NCBI GenBank assembly: GCA_017311185.1
Contig: JAESUZ010003161.1
Coordinates: forward strand, 2,775,501 to 2,839,500
Source of the DNA: Proteles cristata cristata
Taxonomy: Eukaryota > Chordata > Mammalia > Carnivora > Hyaenidae
Direction of reading: 5' to 3'
Length of the DNA stretch: 64,000 bases
Under the pieces are notes generated by a model. That model saw nothing but the letters and a program-made list of their open reading frames with translations, did no database searches and had not been told where the DNA came from. Position numbers and translations under genes: made by a program. Shown in pieces: positions 32,786 through 45,200 of the stretch; within the stretch, counting starts at the first letter, position 1, and every line of letters starts with the position of its first letter.

Positions 32786-34041
32786 AAACTAGTAAGCACT
32801 TAAAATATACTTTGGTGATCACAGTCTTACTGGACCAAGAAATACTATTTCTTATTGTTGCATACTTCTTTTTAATATGTCACCTTTTTCTCCCCTCAAC
32901 TTGGAGAGGTATTGAAACATACTGTATTTAAAACAGGGCTGTAATTGGTAAAAGAAAGTACCTATTGTTAGCATTAGCAAAGATAATTGTTTAAATAAAA
33001 CTGTCATTTTTGTTTATATATTCATATGATCAATGAATCATTCCATCTTGAATAGTAATGGTTTTAGAAAATTTTCTCCAGGAACAGGCAGTCAACATTG
33101 TATAATAAGGAGTAGAAATTGTAAAGGCAGCTTCATTCTGCTTTGAATTTCTGTATTTCAAAATTATGAGTAGTTTCAGGTAATCAGAAGAGAAATTATA
33201 AGCCACATTATGAGTTTGCTGGGTAGCAAACTCTTTGTTCTTTGACCCAAATTTTCTATGCTAAAATTAAGCCTTCAGGATAAGGTAAAGCAGAAAAATG
33301 GGTCATAATGACTCTAACCTCAACCTCTGTGGGACATTATTACCAGAAGGGATTTTTTTTTTTATACTACAGATTATATTGTGGATTATACTATCTTTTC
33401 ACTAAACACATTACAAAATGTATTCTTAGATTCACAAGTAAGTTTTAATGCTCCATAAAACTACCCTCTTGCCGTCACCTCTGTCATTCTGTTTTCTCCT
33501 TTCCTCTCTCCTTCCTCAGTAGAATATACATCATTTACTTCACTTTGACTCACATAGTTGGAAGTAGGGTTAATGAGGAATTCATTGCATACATACTAAG
33601 ACCTCCTGGGCATATTTTAGCCCAGGAGACATTGCTGTTTTGTTTTTTTCCAGCGCCCAGTCCTCTTTCACAAGTTTTGCTAGCTACTGGATAAAGAGAG
33701 CCTGCAGAGACCTACTTGGTTAAGAGTTTTTCATATATACATCCTTCAGCCCACGCAGGAATCACAGATTCTTATACAGTGATATGCCAGAAGAAGGGAG
33801 TTGGAGCCACAAGCCATCCTTTTCAAAAAACTATGACTCCAAATCCAAATACTACTATGCCAGAGCTACTCTGTAGGTACAAAAGTGTTACAGGCTCTAA
33901 AGTAAATAGGGGTACTAGTGAGTAGTCTGCAGTTACTCCCTTTAGTCTGCAATACTTATTTTTCCAAATAACAAATCAAATCAAGACCTGTTTGCCTGAT
34001 TACAATGTAATTGATTGACATGAAAAGAAATGCATATAATA

Positions 34042-34225
34042 GAGGCGCCTGGATGGCTTAGTGCTTAGATGTCCAACTTTTGATTTCAGCTCAGGTCATG
34101 ATCTCAACAGTTTTGTGAGCTGGAGCCCCATGTCGGGCTCCCTGCTGACAGCATGGAGCCTGTTTGGGATTCTCTCTCTCCATCTCCCTCTGCCCCTCCC
34201 CTGCTTGTGCTCTCTCTGGCAAAAG
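34042..34225 (+). mobile_element. Carnivore tRNA-derived SINE (older subfamily)
   Basis: Head GAGGCGCCTGGATGGCTTAG and 'GTCGGGCTCCCTGCTGACAG'. The tail is decayed, ending near GGCAAAAGAATTC. Confidence 0.88.
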
Positions 34226-34289
34226 AATTCACCTGTAATGCCGCCACTGTTATCTTACTACTATATTATTATTATTATTTTTTGGATGA

Positions 34290-34775
34290 TATATCATAGT
34301 TTTATTTATTTATTTATTTTTACAAATAGTTTATTGTCATATTAGTTTCCACATAACACCCAGTGCTCATCCCCACAAGTGCCCTCCTCCATGCCCATCC
34401 CCCTCCCCCCCCACATCCATCAGTCCTCAGTTTTTGTCAGCATTCAAGAGTCTCTCATGGTTTGCCTCTCTCCCTTTCCCCCACCATTTCCCCCCTTCTT
34501 CTCCCCCTTGGTCCTCCGTTAAGTTCCTCCTAATCCTCCTATACGTGCAAACATGTGATATTTGTCTTTCTCTGCCTGACTTATTTCGCTCAGCATAACA
34601 CCCTCAAGGTCCATCCATGTTGCTACACATGGCCAGATTTCATTGTTTCTCATTGCCATGTAGTATTCCATGGTATAGATAAAGCACGTCTTCCTGATCC
34701 ATTCGTCCGTTGATGGACACTTAGGCTCTTTCCATGTTTTAGCTATTGTTGAAAGTGCTGCTATGAACACTACTA
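34290..34775 (-). mobile_element. 5'-truncated carnivore L1, ORF2 end plus 3'UTR
   Basis: On the minus strand the end of an L1 ORF2 is readable (MYYINNIVVFIAALSTIAKT..., then ...YTMEYYMAMRNNEIWP), with one in-frame stretch at 34519-34794. It is followed by the polypyrimidine-rich L1 3'UTR (in + sense 'CCCAGTGCTCATCCCCACAAG'). It is a truncated copy, not a gene. Confidence 0.9.
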
Positions 34776-34999
34776 TATTATTAATATAATACAATACAGT
34801 ATAATCCCACTTACTTATTATGGTTAGTTACTACCTTAGTGTGGTGAATCCAGTTCCAGTGTATGTTTCTCCATATATAAGCATGTGTTCTTGTATTTTT
34901 TCACATACACATTTCATTTCTTTGTCACACACTTTAAAGTCTTTAATACTGGACTGCTTTCCTGTACTTGAGTTCAACATCCTCTATCTTTTTCAAGCC

Positions 35000-35170
35000 G
35001 TTACTATTTAATTCTTCACAAGAATCCTGTGTGTTATCCCCACTTTACACACTGAAGCACAGGAAGGTCAAATAACTTGTTCAAGGCCACATAACCAGAG
35101 AGGTAGAGTCACCATTCAAACCCAGGGAGCTTGATTCCAGAGCCCATTCTCTTAACCATACTACTATTTT
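35000..35170 (+). repeat. MIR SINE
   Basis: 'TTATCCCCACTTTACACACTGAAGCACAGGAAGGTCAAATAACTTGTTCAAGGCCACA' is a clear MIR 3' half in + orientation. Confidence 0.88.
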
Positions 35171-35867
35171 GCAATAAGACTATTTCAGAGAAACAAATGG
35201 GATGAAGATAGTACAAATACACAGAATAAACACATACCTATCATTTGGAAATACAACTTCAGGTAAACGTTGCAATAGTCAGTGATGTGTTGGAAGAAGA
35301 AACTACATTCCAGACCAAACCATGCGTAGTAGGGATGGGTTTGCTTATTTTAAGTAGAGATTGTGTCTGGCAGTAACATATATTACAAACTATTTAATGT
35401 GGAGAGATCTATTGGCTACTTTATTCGCATCTTCTCTAGAAGATTCCTGGGACTGCGGTTTCCTTGAATTCAAGAACTCACATAGAGCAGGTATCCTTAG
35501 ATGACTTTTAAGAAAGCTTTAGCAGGTGTCACTGTAGGTTCTTTTTTTAATATTCCTTTTAGTTGACTATAGTTTTTGATTTAGTTTCAAAATCATGCTG
35601 TCTCTCCACCCACTACCCCCAGTAATACAATATAAACACAGATGTTTAAAAACACTTGTATAGAATTTGTAAAATAACAGTTGGTCTCCACTGGCATTTT
35701 TCATTCTATTTTGTCTTGATATTCTTCTTGAATTACTGGTCCAGTTCTTCATGTTTGTGTTTGCATTTATAAGCATACATATATGTATCTCAGTGACCAA
35801 ATGGATGTTGGATTTATTGCTATTCAAAAGTTAAGTATGAAAAAAATGATGCATTTTTCTGAATAGG

Positions 35868-36215
35868 ATGAAACGAGGAGGAAGAGATAGTGACCGTAAT
35901 TCATCAGAAGAAGGTACTGCAGAGAAATCTAAGAAACTGAGGACTACAAATGAGCATTCTCAGACTTGTGATTGGGGTAATCTCCTTCAAGACATTATTC
36001 TTCAAGTATTTAAGTATTTGCCTCTTCTTGACCGGGCTCATGCTTCACAAGTTTGTCGCAACTGGAACCAGGTATTTCACATGCCTGACTTGTGGAGATG
36101 TTTTGAATTTGAACTGAATCAGCCAGCTACATCTTACTTGAAAGCTACACATCCAGAGCTGATCAAACAGATTATTAAAAGACATTCAAACCATCTGCAA
36201 TATGTCAGCTTCAAG
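35868..36215 (+). CDS. FBXL3: FBXL3 exon 2, start codon and F-box
   Basis: The acceptor GAATAG ends at 35866, one base before ATG. The donor GTAATA starts at 36216. 116 codons, [20 protein letters not shown] to LQYVSFK, carry the lysine/arginine-rich N-terminus and the F-box. Phase 0 at the end. Confidence 0.98.
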
Positions 36216-39200
36216 GTAATACTTTAAATCTTTTTTTTAAAAAATCATATTTAGTGGCTTTTTAAAATCCTAAACCAATAGATCTTCTCATGTTTTTAAA
36301 ATACTGCTTTTTTAGAGAAAGTTCTTAATGATTTAGAAATATTATGTATACATTAGAAGCTGCAGTGGGGTGGCTGGGTGGCTCAGTCATTTAAACTTCC
36401 AACTTTCGTTCAGGTATGATCTCATGGCTTGTGAGTTTGAGCCCCGTGTCGGGCTCTGTGCTGACCGAGCCTTGAGCCTGCTTCCAATTCTGTGTCTCCT
36501 TCTCTCTCTGCCCCTCCCCTGGTCCCAGTCTGTCTCTGTCTCTCAAAAATAAATGAACATTAAAAAAAATTTTTTTTAATCATTTAGAATTTACAGAAAT
36601 AATATTTGAGCTGTTACTTTTTTTTTTAATCATAATTATTCAGAATTTCTTAAGAGAACAGAAGCAACTACTAAATAGGCATAAGTCATTTACCAAAGCT
36701 GTCAGTTGCATTGAATTATTGTGAATAAGTTTGAGGAAAAAATACACAATAAAATAAATAAAAAATGTGAAGGGGTGCCTGGGTGGCTCGGTCATTTGAA
36801 TGTCCAACTTTCGATTTCACTCAGGTCATAATCCCAGGGTTGTGAGACCTAGTCCCACATTGGGCTCCATACTGAGCGCAGAGCTTCCTTAAGATTCTCT
36901 CCCTCTGCCTGTCTCCTGTGCTCGTTTTATTTAAAAAAAAAAAAAAAAAGATTATGATTGATGAAAACTTAATTGCTATTACTGTTTAATAGAGACTGAA
37001 TTCTGCTTATTGATGGCTCTATGATATGGGGTTTTCTTTTTTTTTCTTTTTTATTTTTTTAATGTTTTATTTATTTTTAGGAGAGAGAGAGACAGCGTGA
37101 TCAGGGAAGGGTCAGAGAGAGAGGGAGTCACAGGCTGAAACAGGCTCCAGGCTCTGAGCTGGCAGTCAGCACAGAGCCCGATGCGGGGCTCGAACCCACG
37201 AACCGTGAGATCATGACCCAAGCGAAAGTCGGACGCTTAACGGACTAAGCCACCCAGGCGCCCCTGATATGGGGTTTTCAAAGAAAAAGGAGATAAAGAA
37301 ATTTTATGTAAAAGGTTTAGATGAATATATTTTAGAAATAAAAAAAGGTACATGGAAGAATGCCAAAGAGAACCATTTGTTTCTTTTCATTGCCAGAAGG
37401 GACGTACTGCAATTCATGCAGTGATGAGATAATTGAAATGGGGTGGCTTTTTGAGATGTCTAGAGTAGTTTAAGGAATTACAGTGGTTTAGAGGAGTACA
37501 GAGGTTTATAGGAGTGTGTTTTGTTTTGGGGACGAATGATGGAAGGTAGGCATGTTTAGTAAATCTTTAACATACCTGATAATTGCTGAAAAGTAACACA
37601 TGAATACCTAATTACCCATAGCTAGCAGTTGTTAAACAGATCACATTAAACCTAGATAAAGCAGTGGTTCTTAATTCAAGTTCTTTGCCAAAACTAGTCT
37701 TGTCTGCACTCAAGAATATCATTCCTTCTGGAGAATGCTTATTCTCCCATCTGTATCTGAAGAGGAGAGACCTGGTGGGTCTCCTGATGGGAGTGGCTAG
37801 ACGCATTACGACTATTGTCCCAGAAAAATGCACAAAGGCACTTAAGCCACTGGGTATAGGATTGCTAGGTTTAGCAAATATAAATAGAGGATGCCTAATA
37901 ATTGAGTTTTAACTTTATTTTTATTTTTCTAATGTTTATTTACTTATTTTGAGAGAGTGAGACAAAGAGTGAGCACACACGGGAGCGAAGATAGAGGGAG
38001 AGAGAGAATCCCAAGGGAGCTCCTCACTGTCAACGCAAGAGCCCCACTGGGAACTTGAACTCACGAACTGTGAGATGCTGACCTGAGCTGAAATCAAGAG
38101 TCAGACACTTAACTGACTGAGACACCTAGGTGCCCTTAATTTAAATTTTAGGTAATCAACAAATAATTTCAAGTGTAAAAATGTCTCATTCATTATTTGG
38201 GATATAATACTTATATAAATGGATGGTCCTTTGTATTATCTGGCAATTCTGAGGGCAAGTGAAAGGGAGATAATCAAACACAAATCCAGGAACTCCTCAA
38301 GTGTTGTCCCTCCCTCCACCTTCCCATTAAGAAACTTGAAGAGTGTTCTTTTGGTTTCAGTCATCTATGAGTTGTCTAAGAGTATTCTAATGGTAAATTT
38401 TAGAAAAAGATAAGTATAGTACATTAATCTCCTAGGTCTAAAGACCAATTCCATTCAGGGGATTGGCTGGGTCAGTGTTACTTTTTTACAGCCATGTGGT
38501 GCAGTTAAGCTATATCTCTTGTATAACTGTCACAAAACCATTTGTCCTGTAAGTTTAAACATTTGTATTGGGGATTGTTTATTTTCCTGAGGAAATAATG
38601 TCTGATTTGCAAGAAGCCATATTGCAAGATTCTCTTGAGCTCTTATGATTATATTTGTGTTCTGTTCATCACTGACGAAGCCAGACAGACTTGTGGTCAA
38701 GTATTAGTGGAGAACAATTGTTCTTAAACTTTATGCGCATCATAAATACCTGGAGTGCTTATTGAGACAAAGTTTGCTGGGTCTCACCCCCCAGAGTTTC
38801 TGAAAGATGCATCTGGGTTGGGCATGAGAATTTGCATTTCTAACAGGTTCCCAGGTGATGTTGATGTTGTTGGCCCAGGGACCACACTTTAGGAACCACT
38901 TGTGTAGAAATACTTAGCCAAAGGAAGGTATTATAAGCAGCTCTGAAACAGTCCATCAATGTTACAACCAGCTCTTCAGAACATTTTTGGGCTAAGGTAA
39001 TGTATATCAATCTGGAAATCAAAGTAAACATGTTACTTTTAACTATTGTCTTTTAAGATGTTTTTTTAGCTCAGGGAAAAATTTCTCTTGATAGAAGAGC
39101 TCCTTCTTTTTAAAAAAATTAAAAAAAAAAAATGGGGGAGTGGTGTGCCTTGGTGGCTTAGTCACTAAGGTGTCCATCTTTAGTTCCGGTCAGGATCTCA

Positions 39201-42200
39201 CAGGGTTTGTGAGTTTGACCCCCACGTCAGGCTCTGTGCCGACAGCTTAGAGCCTGGAGCCTGCTTCAGGTTCTGTCTCCCTCTCTCCCTGCCCCTCTCC
39301 CACTTGCTCTCTGTCCCTCTCAAAAATAAATAAACATTAAAAACATCTTTTAAAGAAGAGCTCCTTCCTATATCCTAGAGGAGGTTTTTGAGTATAATAC
39401 TCTTCCCCCAGGAAATGGCTATGCATGAGTGTGTGGGAGCAGCTACTTTTGGTTCAGATTTTCATACTTGACTGGCTGGAGGCCCTCATTTTGCTTCACA
39501 TTCATCTTTCCATTAAGGTCATTAATGATGATCCAAGGTTGTGATTAATTTGAACCTTCTGAGTAAACAGTCACTTTCTGGTGCCTTGAAACATGTATGT
39601 ATACCATAGACACTGTATTTACATGTAGAATTGGATCCACTACCAAATATATAATGATTTTTCAAAGATTATAAATTCATGTGTTCCATTAGGTTATATA
39701 TTACATAGTCTGGAATAAATCAACTGAAAAGCCAAGTAAAGTCCTTTTAACATTAAATATACATTCTATCATAACAAAAGTTAAGTCTTCACAGTTGCCC
39801 TTAAAATTTTTCAGAGGTTCAGAAAAGTCTGACATTGCATGTAAGGGTGAATGATTGAAAGAATATTAATTATTTGTAATGTAATAAACTTATAATTGTT
39901 TCTTGTTTCTGTAAAATTAAGGTTACACAGAGAAATGTAAATATATGCCTAGGTAAATGGTGTGTTCTTTTCTAAGGTGGACAGCAGCAAAGAATCAGCC
40001 GAAGCAGCTTGTGATATATTATCGCAACTGGTAAATTGCTCTTTAAAAACACTTGGACTTATTTCAACGGCTCGGCCAAGCTTTATGGATTTACCAAAGG
40101 TATTTGTTGATTTTGTGGTGTTGGCTGTTACCGAGAAATCCAATAGAATCCCTGCTCATTTCTTGTATTGACAATGGGAGTGTAAGAAAAATAGTGTACA
40201 TAATGGAAAACTAGTTACTGTTTAGAATCTCAGGCAATAGGAGTTTTAATAAAGCTTCTCCTTTTTCTTATCACTTGTGCTGCTTGCTCGGAAGAGTTAA
40301 AGAGTGAATGAATTTGCAGAGGTTTCAACAGGATTTATAAAAGAGACGATAACTGAGAAATAAGCATAATAGGAAAAAGACATATAGTAGCTCCTTTTTG
40401 GACTTTCAGAGCAGTTTGGTGAAATTACAATTAAAGAAAAGTAGACAGTGCCATTAGGGAGAACAGATATAGCTTACTTATTAAATCTTCTGGTAAATGT
40501 GTAAAGATTTATTCTGAGCAAATTTAGTGCACTTGGATTAATTTACAGATTTTATTTAAAGAAAGCCTTTTTTTTCGGGGGGGGGTGAAATATTTATGTT
40601 CATAAATATGTTCTAACATGAGCCTGCATATAATAAGATGGTATATCTAATAACTAGACTCTTAAGATAGAAAAATAAGTGGATTTTTAGAAAGGCAACT
40701 GATAAAGGCCTCCTGGGTGTGTTAGCTAATGTTGGATAGGTTAGCACACAACAGTAATTTGAAAGGTTTTTTTCAGAGTGCACTGCAAACTAAGAGATAC
40801 CCCTTTACATATGTAACAGTTTAATTTACTAGGATGATTCAGGAAGAAATAGTACTAAATTGAGTGTGTATTATAACTCAGGTGGTTATGGAATGAAATA
40901 TTCGTAACAAATGTCTCACCAGTTGATTTCAAAGTCTTAATTGGTTTTTAAAAAGGTTCTTTAAATACATACATTTGAGATAAAATGTTTTCCTCCTGTA
41001 AAATAAGGGAAATAGAGATTCTGTTCAGCATTTTAAGATTCTAAGTACATGAGTCAGCCCTGAGGTTCTCAAACTTAATGTGCATGAAAATCATCTAAGA
41101 AATTTGGAAATTTTGGGTTACTTTCCCTATTCGAATTTCCCCTTCCTGTGAGCCATCCAGGAGATTCTGAGAGCACTGACTTACATGGCATAGTAGCACC
41201 TTGTTCATGCTTCATATGGGAAATGATATATTTTGAATTGATTTTCTATGTATATACCATAGTTAAAAAACATATATGGTATATGTAAAACATACCATAT
41301 TATAAGGTATGCTGAACAAATTTAATTTCCCTTTTTTTCCTTATTACCCAGGATTATCATTATACAGATGCTAGTACTGTAATTACATGTAGTAGTTTTG
41401 TCTTTGGGAACTATGATGCATCTGGAATGGCTTCTTTCCTTATTAAATGGGCCTAAGATGCTCATGTTATTCCTCACCGGCCCCCACCCTCAATTTTGCC
41501 TCTTGTAGAAGATTGAAATAGGGTGTTGCTATACCTTGGAAATCCTGGAAGAATTGTAGAGAACATGAAAGAAGTATATTTGACCAGAGATATTAAATCT
41601 GAGGGAAATGGGAAAAAGAACGCAGAGATGCAGTCATGAGTGTACTAATGAAATGTGATTGTACAGATGTAATTGAGTTTGAGGTGAATATATTAGGAGA
41701 AAGAGTTAACATTTAAATAGGCAAAAAGTTATTTAATCAAAATTTAAGTAGTTAACCAGTTATTTAATTGTGGAGGAAAATTAGGGAATGTCATCATGAA
41801 AATGATGTTTCCTTGTACTTTATTGGCTCTTAGCTTGCCCTCATTCCTTTTCATTGCTGTAGTGAATTTATAAAGCTAAGTGGAGCTTGAGGTTGGTTAT
41901 CTAGAGGAAAGTGTTGGAGCATATGTTGACCTCTCTTTCCTACTCCTGGCTTCTTTGTCTGTTGGTTTTAGCTGATTCCATGTTACATACTCTGACCATG
42001 CTTTGATTCCTGCTGCCCTACAGTGGTTCCTTGAGGTCATATTCTGTGTCCAATAAATATTACATATATATAATAAATGGAATAATAATAATTGGTACAT
42101 TTGTGGAAAAATACATTAAGATAAATGGCTTGAAAATATTATACAGAATTTAACATATTTAAAGGAGTTTTAAACTTGGAATTTTATGTAGGTATGATTT

Positions 42201-45200
42201 TGCTTATTTTAGAATCAATTTTTCCATGAGCTTTTGTATTCTAAGTGAGTCTGAGTTGATATTTTAATTTCTAATGATTATGCTAATAATTTTATTACTA
42301 TTTTAATGGTCATTAACTATCAGACCAAAAAAGAATGCAGTTCAGTGTCACAAAACACTGGATGTATTCTCATCGGATTCTGTAATTCATCTTTTTCTTA
42401 CCAGTCATTATTGTGATTTAGAGGCATGAAATCTCTTTTTTCTACAGGTAAAAAAGCTTTTCTCAAATACAGCAAATAGTCACCTCCAGTTTTTATGATA
42501 TCCCCAACAACGGAGTGTCAGAATGCTACCCCTAAAACAGTTACGGAATGTATCATTAGCGGTCACATGAACCATATATGTCTTACATGAACACCCTCCC
42601 CTCCCCCCCAATTCTCATGTCTCCTAATGAAGCTTTTTTTTTTTTTCTTTCTGCTTTTCAGTCTCACTTTATTTCTGCACTGACAGTAGTGTTTGTAAAT
42701 TCCAAATCCTTGTCATCGCTTAAGATAGATGATACCCCAGTGGATGATCCATCCCTCAAAGTACTAGTGGCCAACAACAGCGATACACTCAAGCTGCTGA
42801 AAATGAGCAGCTGTCCTCACGTCTCTCCTGCAGGTATGTTGTCTTTTTTGCCAGGTAACATTTTACTAAAATGTACAGATGTATTAAATTAAAACTGATC
42901 ATTAAACTTGAGGGTAGGTTAATATGATTATTTCATCTCCTTGAGAGCTGCGTAAAATATGCATAAACAAATTTTTAATGTCATAGTACAGTAGCATAAA
43001 TTTCTGTAGCATTCCTGGCCTAGACACTTAGTTTCAACTTAGTTTTTACTCTTATTTAGCAGCTTGTGTCCAATCTGTGCTAGAAAATGGATAAATTAAA
43101 AAAAAAAAAAAAAAAGGACAGTATTAGATTTGCATGAGGTGCCCTTTAGGTAAAATAGAACTTTCTTTAATTGTAGTTGAGCCAGCCAGGTAGGTTTTGA
43201 ATCAGAGCAATCTCATAATTGCTTTTCCTCTCACTGCGGAAAGGGAGGAGAGTTGCGTTGAAGTTGCCACCTTACATTTTGCAAGATAACCCTTTTCCTA
43301 ATTTGAATTTTGGAGCCAAGAACCCATCAAATGGGGAATAGCATTGTGAGCGCTCGTTCCAACTTTTCTTGTATAGAATTTTCTGAGCATTAATTCATTC
43401 ATTATTCAGTTGCAGATCACTTAAATTTCAAATAGTTTGTATTGTAAAGTAAGTATAAACTCACACTTGGTATTACTACTTTCTGATGCTTCACTTCTGA
43501 CACATTCTCCCACTGTTGATATCCCTCCCGGTCTTTTGGCTGTTATTTGGGAAACCTATTTTTAAAAGACGATGTTAAATTCTTGATGTCTTTACAGAAT
43601 ACTTCCTACCTTCTTGCCATGACTAAAGCCTGGCCTTCCCCCAAGAAAGTGATTTCCTTTTGGATGGAGATTACTTACACAGTGTCCTACTTCTCCTACA
43701 GGGAGGATGTTGGTGACAGGAATGGCTATTGCAGTATTTCCCTAGCTGCTTCTGCCACTTCCAGATTATTACTGAAGATGATAATCTAAATAGTCTGGAA
43801 CTTAAGAAGAATAGACTTTGGGCAGTTACTTCTTACATGACCTTGGTCACATTTTCTATGTACTGTATGGGTTGCTATGGGAGCAAGGTCCATACTTCAT
43901 AGCTTTATAATGTACAGGGTCCTTTGTATCTTGACCTCCACCTATCTCTTTAATCTTGTTTGCTACTCATTCACATATAGCTTTTACTGTGGTCCTATAC
44001 AACTACAGTTCTTTGTACCTGTGCGTGTGTGGTTAGTGCACTGTGCTTTGTGGAATACTTTTTTTCCTCCCACTTCTTAATCCAGCAACTCTAGGCCAGC
44101 CTTTAGAATTCAGCTCAGATGATCCGGTTTTGTTCTTATTTTCTCCTCTCTGATTTAGAACCACCATGTGTGGTTAAGAATGTAACTTAACAGCACTTCC
44201 CACTCTATACGAGAGCTTTGGGTCTCTGGTTTCTCAGTGAGACTGTGAGTTCATTATTCTCTTTACGCTGTTACATCTTATATTCATTTACTTTTATTAA
44301 ATATACACATCAGTTGTGATAGAATAGTATAAACTTGCTTGATCTTACCTCATGGCTTTTGGGCAAGTTGTTCAGGAAGAGAAAGGAAATGAAAGAGAGC
44401 ACTTGAAATACTTTTAAATTTAAGAATATAACCTTAGGGGGCGCCTGGGTGGCTTAGTCGGTTAAGCGTCCGACTTTCGCTTGGGTCATGATCTTGCGGT
44501 TTGTGGGTTCGAGCCCCGCGTCAGGCTCTGTGCTGACTGCCAGCTCAGAGCCTGGAGCCTGTTTCAGTCTGTGACTCCCTCTCTCTCTGACCCTCCCCTG
44601 CTCACGCTGTCTCTCTCTCTCTCCTAGAAATAAAAAAAACAACAACAAAAAAAAACATTAAAAAAAAAAAATAACCTTAGACGATTTTAATTTAAAATTT
44701 AATATATTTGCATATTTTCTTTCTATATTTTGCATATTGGGATTATTTCTTTTTCTAAGTTGAAATTAAGAGCTTTTTTCTGTTCTTTAGTCACTGAATA
44801 TTTTATCAAACAATTTTTCCTATTTCACATAGTCCTTATAATTGTCTACTACTTGATGTCTACTACTACTACTACCATTGACGCTAGTGCCTGTTGACTC
44901 TGGTACCATATTATGTCTTGTTTTCTTTCTTCCTCTTTGATTGTTCCTACTATTTCTTTTGGTGATTTCTCTTTTCATTCCTTAAATTTTGGTGTTTCAC
45001 TGTGTTCTGTGCTGAGTCCTTTTTGTCTTACTATGTGAACTCTGGGCTGTGTTATCATCGTCTGTGGTGTCAGTTATTTTCTGTATGTTAGCACTTCCTA
45101 CTTACAGTGTCTCTGGAACTCCAGAACTATGTGTTGAGCTGCCAGTGGCCCAGTTCCTCTAGAATGTCTCACTGGTACTTCAGAAGAATGGATTTTCTTC

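Larger units (their letters stand above)
31075..35866 (+). other. FBXL3: FBXL3 intron 1
   Basis: A 4.8 kb intron starting inside the CpG island. It holds a TTTG microsatellite (31877-31904), the right inverted-repeat arm, a SINE, an L1 fragment and a MIR, listed separately. The parts at 31.6-32.5, 32.8-34.0 and 35.2-35.86 kb show nothing else I can name. Confidence 0.7.
36216..39976 (+). other. FBXL3: FBXL3 intron 2
   Basis: A 3.8 kb intron with five SINEs and a MER5-like element, listed separately. The parts at 37.3-37.9, 38.15-38.7, 38.9-39.1 and 39.36-39.97 kb show nothing else I can name. Confidence 0.7.

Noticed and set aside
34519..34794. 91-codon minus-strand frame
   Set aside because: It is the end of an L1 ORF2 from a truncated element, not a host gene.
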